From Rubrivivax sp. (lineage in GTDB: Bacteria > Pseudomonadota > Gammaproteobacteria > Burkholderiales > Burkholderiaceae_C), in contig JAIXSD010000359.1 of NCBI GenBank assembly GCA_027484885.1, positions 1 through 5,322 on the forward strand: a DNA stretch of 5,322 nt, in the 5' to 3' direction. The position numbers were made by a program, and so were the translations under genes. Of the stretch, positions 1-5,322 are shown piece after piece (within the stretch, counting starts at the first letter, position 1; each line of letters begins with the position of its first letter). The notes under the pieces were generated by a model. The model was not told the DNA's origin. It made no database searches and saw only the letters and a program-made list of their open reading frames with translations.

Positions 1-155
1 CGCACCAGGCGGGCGCGGTCGATGTGGTCCTGCGCCTTGCCATGCGAGAAATTGAGCCGCACCACATCGACGCCGGCTCGGATCATGCGCTCCAGCACCT
101 CCGGTGAGGAGGACGCAGGGCCCAGGGTGGCAACGATCTTGGTGGCTCGGGACAT
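1..155 (-). CDS. pyk: Pyruvate kinase, N-terminal fragment (cut by window edge)
   Basis: Pyruvate kinase converts phosphoenolpyruvate and ADP to pyruvate and ATP in the last step of glycolysis, in the cytoplasm. Only the first 51 codons plus two bases are in the window; the rest continues beyond position 1. The reverse-strand translation begins [20 protein letters not shown] and contains VRLNFSHG at residues 32-39. This is the family's N-terminal signature: the TKIV.T.GP strand of the first barrel, then the conserved Arg33, with Asn35 and Ser37 matching residues that bind phosphate and potassium in known enzymes. The start at 155 gives the usual short leader before TKIV. No strong Shine-Dalgarno is visible; the bases before ATG are GCGAGATCTGCC. 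It lies downstream of maeB on the same strand, with a 142-bp gap that holds a candidate promoter. The identity is clear. Whether it is the PykA or PykF type cannot be judged from this fragment. Confidence 0.93.
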   Translation of the reverse strand, partial: MSRATKIVATLGPASSSPEVLERMIRAGVDVVRLNFSHGKAQDHIDRARLV

Positions 156-190
156 GGCAGATCTCGCTGAAATAAAGTTACAAGCGGCTG

Positions 191-218
191 ATTATGCGGC
201 GCATTTGTGGCCGCTCAA
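191..218 (-). promoter_or_regulatory. Candidate sigma70 promoter for pyk
   Basis: On the minus strand there is a TTGAGC -35 box (213-218), a 16-bp spacer and a CATAAT -10 box (191-196). Each box matches the consensus at four or five of six positions. Transcription would start near 184, giving a leader of about 30 nt before the pyk ATG. This is a sequence match only. It suggests pyk can be transcribed independently of maeB, although readthrough from maeB is also possible because no T-tailed hairpin follows the maeB stop. Confidence 0.4.
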
Positions 219-297
219 ACGTCGAACACCGGTTTCAGCGAGTTACACGCACCGAGCCGCATTCAGCCCTAGGCCGGCAGTGCGTCGGCCCCCGCGT

Positions 298-2619
<2,322 letters not shown>

Positions 2620-2627
2620 TCCCTGCT

Positions 2628-2632
2628 CTCCT
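2628..2632 (-). promoter_or_regulatory. Ribosome binding site deciding the maeB start
   Basis: The minus strand reads CAGGAGAG, with AGGAG eight bases before the ATG at 2619. This supports 2619 over the longer in-frame start at 2760. Confidence 0.8.
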
Positions 2633-2646
2633 GGAAATTGGGAAAA

Positions 2647-2675
2647 ATCAAAGTTCCGGGAGGTTACATCGGCAA
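2647..2675 (-). promoter_or_regulatory. Candidate sigma70 promoter for maeB
   Basis: On the minus strand there is a TTGCCG -35 box (2670-2675), exactly 17 bp of spacer, and a TTTGAT -10 box (2647-2652). Each box matches the consensus at four of six positions. A start near 2640 would leave a leader of about 20 nt that still contains the AGGAG site. The match is moderate and untested. Confidence 0.35.
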
Positions 2676-2693
2676 ACATGACCCGCTGATGCC

Positions 2694-2709
2694 GAGAGTT
2701 TTGACTCTC
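2694..2709. repeat. Short perfect inverted repeat upstream of maeB
   Basis: The sequence GAGAGT-TTTG-ACTCTC has 6-bp perfect arms around a 4-nt centre. TGC (2690-2692) and GCA (2712-2714) flank it almost symmetrically. If the maeB promoter proposed at 2647-2675 is right, the dyad is centred about 60 bp upstream of the transcription start. That is a usual place for an activator site. It could instead be a chance palindrome; no T tract follows it in either direction, so it is not a terminator. Confidence 0.4.
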
Positions 2710-2797
2710 ATGCAAAGACGGCAAGAGCGAACGCCTGCAGGCGAAGCGAGCCTCGAACACAAACGAAAGCGCAAGCGGCGCTCAAAGGCTGAGCCCC

Positions 2798-2825
2798 AAA
2801 AGAAAAACGGGCCGCGAAGGGCCCG
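2798..2825 (-). terminator. Rho-independent terminator after the discoidin-like gene
   Basis: Read on the minus strand, CGGGCC (2820-2825), a six-base loop CTTCGC and GGCCCG (2808-2813) form a perfect 6-bp GC stem. G of the stem end is followed directly by TTTTTCTTTT (2798-2807). It lies about 85 bp past the stop codon of the gene ending at 2910 and about 180 bp before the maeB start. It therefore ends that transcript and insulates maeB. A second small dyad just beyond (GCTCA 2780-2784 with TGAGC 2790-2794) adds little. Confidence 0.85.
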
Positions 2826-2909
2826 ATCTTGGGATGGGCCACAAGCAGGCCCCGTCAGCAAAGAATCACGCGCCAGCCCACGCCATGGGCAGCGCGCACG
2901 GCCGCGACC

Positions 2910-3494
2910 TCAGGCGCGGCGCTGGCGGCGAGCCAGCGCGGCCGCACCCAAGGCCAGCGCCACCAGGGCGTAAGAGGCCGGCTCGGGCACTTGGGCGGGG
3001 TTGGCGCCAAACACCTTCACATCGCCCACAGCCGTCCAGCTGTTGTTCCCGCCCCCGAAGCCATTGCCGTTGACCACCACCAGCTCGACAAACCGGCCGG
3101 TGCCGCTGAAGTTCAGATTCAGCGCTTGATCATGCGTGACCGATCCTGCGTAGCTGGCTGCAGCCGTCAGCTGATCCCAGGCGCCACCGATGGCGGTGTT
3201 GGACACATACACATCGAACGAGGAAAAACCGGTGCGCGGCAGGCGCTTGGCCACAAGGCTCAGGCCCGACAAGTCCATCACTTGGCCCAGATCGACCTGC
3301 AACCAGGCCTTGGCGAAATCGCCCGAGTTCCAGCCGCCACCGTTGAATGCGGTTTGGGCCGAATTGCCATTCCAGGCGGAGCTCTGGCTGTAAGCGGAAC
3401 CAGCCAGGCCAGAGGAGACCACAGGGGCTGCTTGGCTGGCCACGCTGAACACGCTGAAAGCAACAGCGGCAAAGATCGAGAGATTCGTTTTCAT
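2910..3494 (-). CDS. Exported discoidin-like (F5/8 type C-like) PEP-CTERM protein
   Basis: This is a predicted secreted protein of 194 aa. Residues 1-22 are a signal peptide: MKTN, a hydrophobic stretch rich in Ala, Val and Phe, then VASQA before the probable cleavage site. Residues ~25-163 look like a discoidin/F5-8 type C beta-sandwich: WLQVDLGQ at 64-71, FDVYVSN at 93-99, FVELVVVNG at 135-143 and a closing WTAVGDVKVFG at 153-163. Such domains usually bind sugars or other surface ligands; the ligand here is unknown. Residues 169-194 are a PEP-CTERM sorting signal: VPEPAS, a short Ala/Leu transmembrane stretch and the basic tail ARRQRR. This tail is the known substrate of exosortase. The start at 3494 is chosen because it puts Met directly before the signal peptide; the ATG 20 codons upstream would bury it. 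Neither has a convincing Shine-Dalgarno. The gene is monocistronic, closed by a strong terminator, and divergent from two other PEP-CTERM-type genes. The domain assignment is by motif and is fairly sure. Confidence 0.88.
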   Translation of the reverse strand: MKTNLSIFAAVAFSVFSVASQAAPVVSSGLAGSAYSQSSAWNGNSAQTAFNGGGWNSGDFAKAWLQVDLGQVMDLSGLSLVAKRLPRTGFSSFDVYVSNTAIGGAWDQLTAAASYAGSVTHDQALNLNFSGTGRFVELVVVNGNGFGGGNNSWTAVGDVKVFGANPAQVPEPASYALVALALGAAALARRQRRA

Positions 3495-3604
3495 GGATTC
3501 GAGAGAGCGAGTGATGAGCGGCCACGCACCTAACGAAACAGACAAGCGCGGCATGCGGGCGCATTCTGATGGAGATGCACGCGTTCAGCACCACTCGCCC
3601 AGGG

Positions 3605-3652
3605 GGGGGCAGGCACAAGCCGCGCACTCTGAACGCCCCCCGGCCTGCCCCC
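3605..3652. repeat. 10-bp inverted repeat with G8 run in the divergent region
   Basis: GGGGGCAGGC (3605-3614) pairs perfectly with GCCTGCCCCC (3643-3652) across a 28-nt loop. The left arm is the end of a run of eight G (3602-3609). It lies about 110-160 bp upstream of the discoidin-like gene start. No T tract follows on either strand, so it is not an obvious terminator. It could be part of a long 5' leader or a protein-binding dyad. Confidence 0.45.
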
Positions 3653-3815
3653 TAGGTCTAGGCGGCCTGTTTTACACGCCTTAAGAAACGAATGCAGGCA
3701 AGCCGCCGACAGTTCCGTCCGCGGCACGGGCCATGTCGAGTCCCTCTCGATGCAGCCTGGGCCCAAGAAGCCTCCACCCATACACAGCAAGCACAACAAG
3801 AGAGGCCTGCACCCG

Positions 3816-3853
3816 CCGGCATCGGTCCGCACGGGCCGATGCCGGTTCCTTTT
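3816..3853 (+). terminator. Terminator-like hairpin in the leader of the first tandem gene
   Basis: CCGGCATCGG (3816-3825) and CCGATGCCGG (3836-3845) form a perfect 10-bp stem around a 10-nt loop. The tail TTCCTTTT (3846-3853) follows immediately. This is the form of a plus-strand intrinsic terminator. It sits 45 nt upstream of the ATG at 3891, inside the presumed leader, and no plus-strand gene upstream in the window needs terminating. It may be an attenuator, the end of a short upstream RNA, or a guard against readthrough. The two C residues in the tail could weaken termination. Confidence 0.6.
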
Positions 3854-3890
3854 GCACGACATCAACAACATCCATCAGGAGAGGTCTCTT

Positions 3891-4628
3891 ATGGTTTTCA
3901 AGTCCGTTCTCCATGCCGCCGCATTGATTTGCGTCCTGGCATGTGCAGCCCCTCAAGCCCAGGCCCAAGAGTTGGTCACCAATGGCGGTTTCGAATCGAC
4001 CACCAGCGGCGCCAACAAACAGGTGGGCTACAACACCAACCTGCCCGGCTGGTCTGTGCCGGCCAATTCCTACAGCTTTGTCTACGCCAGCATCACCGGC
4101 ACTGCGGCCAGCAGCAACGGCCCACTGACCTTGTGGAATGCCACCAATGGCGGCAGTGCCCTGGCAAGCAACAGCCCCACGGGCGGGAATTTCTATGCCT
4201 TCGACACCGGCTACGGCGCGCAAGGCCCACTGACCCAGACCCTCAAAGGCTTGAAGGCCGGCACCTACCAGGTGAGCTTCGACTGGGCGGCCGCACAGCA
4301 GTACCAGTACACCGGCCAGACCTGGGAATCCTGGACGGTGAAGCTGGGCAACGCGGCCGCCCAATCGACCGCCACGGTCTTTAACCCCAGCAAGAGCTTC
4401 ACCGGCTGGATGCATGAAACCATGACCTTCACCGTGGGCGCAGGCGACGCCGTGCTGAGCTTCTTGGCCAAGGGCGGCCCGCAGGGCGTGCCGCCGTTCG
4501 CCTTGCTGGACAGCGTGTCCGTGGTGGCCGTGCCTGAGCCGGCCACGATCACCTTGTTTGCCCTGGGACTGGGCTTTGTGGGGCTGATGCGAGGCGGCAA
4601 ACGCGCCGCCAAACAGCAAGCCGCCTAG
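3891..4628 (+). CDS. Exported PEP-CTERM protein, first tandem paralogue
   Basis: This is a predicted secreted protein of 245 aa with no proven function. Residues 1-25 are a signal peptide ending PQAQA before Gln26. The mature protein opens with ELVTNGGFE (27-35), the type of start seen in bacterial beta-sandwich, carbohydrate-binding-like families. It continues with LWN.TNGG (81-88), SPTGGNFYAFD (95-105), AGTYQVSFDWA (123-133), FTGWMHETM (170-178) and GVPPFALLDSVSV (199-211). This pattern is common among PEP-CTERM proteins of environmental Proteobacteria. Residues 214-245 are the sorting signal: VPEPAT, a hydrophobic stretch (ITLFALGLGFVGLM) and a basic tail RGGKRAAK. The start is supported by AGGAG at 3877-3881, nine bases before ATG; the in-frame ATG at 3750 is rejected because it would bury the signal peptide. 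VLAC at 15-18 slightly resembles a lipobox, but Leu at -2 and the AQA site favour ordinary cleavage. It is followed after 118 bp by a paralogue on the same strand. Confidence 0.88.
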   Translation: MVFKSVLHAAALICVLACAAPQAQAQELVTNGGFESTTSGANKQVGYNTNLPGWSVPANSYSFVYASITGTAASSNGPLTLWNATNGGSALASNSPTGGNFYAFDTGYGAQGPLTQTLKGLKAGTYQVSFDWAAAQQYQYTGQTWESWTVKLGNAAAQSTATVFNPSKSFTGWMHETMTFTVGAGDAVLSFLAKGGPQGVPPFALLDSVSVVAVPEPATITLFALGLGFVGLMRGGKRAAKQQAA

Positions 4629-4691
4629 GGCACCCACCGTTCGCCTGCGGCCCGGTGCACTGGGCCGACACGCCCCCATCGCCGGTGCAGA

Positions 4692-4716
4692 GGCGTGGGC
4701 TGCTGCAGCCCGCGCC
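4692..4716 (+). repeat. Strong stem-loop between the tandem paralogues
   Basis: GGCGTGGGCTG (4692-4702) pairs with CAGCCCGCGCC (4706-4716) over 11 bp with one T-G wobble and a CTG loop. No T tract follows, so it is not a standard terminator. It ends 30 nt before the second gene's ATG. A weaker dyad, GGCCC/GGGCC at 4649-4653 and 4662-4666, lies nearer the first stop codon. These may stabilise the upstream mRNA 3' end or affect readthrough. Confidence 0.5.
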
Positions 4717-4746
4717 ACAGCGCCCGCTCACACAAAGGACTCACTC

Positions 4747-5322
4747 ATGAATGTCAAGAAACACCTCCGGATCGGCGCGTGGCTGATCGCAGGGCTCGGC
4801 TTCTTTGCCCCCGCACAAGCACAGGAGCTGGTCACCAATGGCGGCTTCGAGCTGACCAGCCATGGCGCCAACAAAGGCGTGGGCGCGGGCAGCACCTTGC
4901 TGACCGGCTGGACGGCCACCGATGGCGCTTACGACTTCGTGTTCAGCGACATCAATGCCTCCATCCCCGCCTCGCCGACGGCGCTCAGCTTGTGGAACCA
5001 GACCAATGGCGGTGGCGGCCAGGCGACCAACAGCCCCACCGGCGGCAACTTCTATGCGTTTGACCCCGCGGTGGCCACGCCAGGCCCCATCACGCAAACC
5101 CTCAAGAACCTCCAGGCCGGCACCTACCAGGTCAGCTTTGACTGGGCCGTGGCGCAGCAGTACGGCTACTCCAGCGGCACCTGGGGCTCCTGGACGGTGC
5201 AGCTGGGCTCGGCCGCGGCGCAGGCCACAGCCACGGTGAACAACCCGAGCCGCAGCTTCACCGGCTGGATGCACGAAACCATGAGCTTCACCGTCGGTGC
5301 AGGCGACGCCGTGCTGAGCTTC
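4747..5322 (+). CDS. Exported protein, second tandem paralogue (3' end outside window)
   Basis: This open frame begins with ATG at 4747, after AAGGA (4735-4739, seven bases upstream), and runs through the window edge with no stop, giving 192 codons. Residues 1-25 are a signal peptide: basic MNVKKHLR, a hydrophobic core, then PAQA before Gln26. The mature part starts QELVTNGGFE exactly as in the gene before it. It keeps SPTGGNFYAFD (96-106), AGTYQVSFDWA, a TW.SWTV motif and FTGWMHETM. By eye about two thirds of mature residues match, with one net codon inserted near residue 52. By analogy the missing C-terminus should hold PPFALLD and a VPEP sorting tail, but neither is visible. It could be co-transcribed with the first gene, since the 118-bp gap has no T-tailed terminator. 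Function is unknown; envelope or matrix location is inferred. Confidence 0.88.
   Translation, partial: MNVKKHLRIGAWLIAGLGFFAPAQAQELVTNGGFELTSHGANKGVGAGSTLLTGWTATDGAYDFVFSDINASIPASPTALSLWNQTNGGGGQATNSPTGGNFYAFDPAVATPGPITQTLKNLQAGTYQVSFDWAVAQQYGYSSGTWGSWTVQLGSAAAQATATVNNPSRSFTGWMHETMSFTVGAGDAVLSF

Larger units (their letters stand above)
3495..3890. promoter_or_regulatory. Divergent intergenic region between PEP-CTERM genes
   Basis: This 396-bp stretch must hold the promoters of the minus-strand gene starting at 3494 and the plus-strand gene starting at 3891. No protein-coding frame with recognisable content was found in it. No convincing sigma70 -35/-10 pair was seen for either gene. A GGCACG at 3723-3728 resembles a sigma54 -24 element, but the -12 position reads ATGTC instead of TTGCA. 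Structured elements inside it are listed separately: a G8 run, a 10-bp inverted repeat and a terminator-like hairpin. A smaller dyad, TCGAG/CTCGA around TCCCT, lies near 3736-3750. Confidence 0.5.

Noticed and set aside
258..297. Terminator after maeB
   Set aside because: A GGCCG/CGGCC dyad of 5 bp can form on the minus strand, but no T tract follows, so it is not a convincing intrinsic terminator.
2829..3533. A 234-codon plus-strand frame opposite the discoidin-like gene
   Set aside because: It shows no recognisable motif, while the minus-strand protein has a signal peptide, discoidin-like motifs and a VPEP tail.
3723..3737. Possible sigma54 promoter (GGCACG plus a downstream element) for the first tandem gene
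   Set aside because: PEP-CTERM genes are RpoN-dependent in some betaproteobacteria, so this was looked for. The -12 element reads ATGTC and lacks the required GC, so the match is too weak.
3904..3944. Lipoprotein signal (VLAC) in the first tandem protein
   Set aside because: Leu at -2 is atypical for a lipobox, and the paralogue lacks the Cys while keeping the AQA cleavage site. Ordinary signal peptidase cleavage is more likely.
3681..4718. A 345-codon minus-strand frame over the first tandem gene
   Set aside because: It has shadow-type composition (Gly, Ala, His, Arg). The plus-strand frame has a signal peptide, a PEP-CTERM tail, a ribosome binding site and a paralogue next door.

Overview
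The window is GC-rich DNA (roughly two thirds G+C by eye) with codon use strongly biased to G or C at third positions. A two-domain malic enzyme, a pyruvate kinase and several exported proteins with a C-terminal VPEP sorting tail all suggest a Gram-negative betaproteobacterium. The best guess is the Burkholderiales, in the Roseateles/Rubrivivax/Leptothrix group, where PEP-CTERM proteins are abundant. This placement is inference from protein style; no marker gene is present.

The left part (1-2619) is central metabolism on the minus strand. It holds the first 51 codons of pyruvate kinase (running off the left edge) and, upstream of it, a complete NADP-type malic enzyme, MaeB, with its C-terminal phosphotransacetylase-like domain. 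Both enzymes yield pyruvate. A 142-bp gap separates them; it contains a plausible sigma70 promoter for pyk and no clear terminator. maeB has a good ribosome binding site, a candidate promoter and an inverted repeat upstream.

The right part (2910-5322) is an extracellular-protein locus. A minus-strand gene encodes a discoidin-like (F5/8 type C-like) PEP-CTERM protein, and a clear intrinsic terminator isolates it from maeB. Across a 396-bp divergent intergenic region, two plus-strand tandem paralogues follow. The first is complete (245 aa, PEP-CTERM). The second starts at 4747 and runs off the right edge after 192 codons. They have signal peptides of equal length, an almost identical mature N-terminus and long matching DNA stretches, so they arose by tandem duplication.

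The PEP-CTERM tail is known to be recognised by exosortase (EpsH/XrtA) in bacteria that make exopolysaccharide and biofilm or floc. The three proteins are therefore probably exported and processed at the cell envelope or released into the matrix. No exosortase, polysaccharide gene or PrsK/PrsR regulator lies in the window.

The least explained signals are RNA-level. A perfect 10-bp GC-rich hairpin with a T-rich tail lies 45 nt before the start codon of the first paralogue, where it looks like a leader terminator or attenuator. An 11-bp hairpin without a T tract lies 30 nt before the second start codon. No CRISPR array, tRNA, rRNA or insertion sequence was seen.
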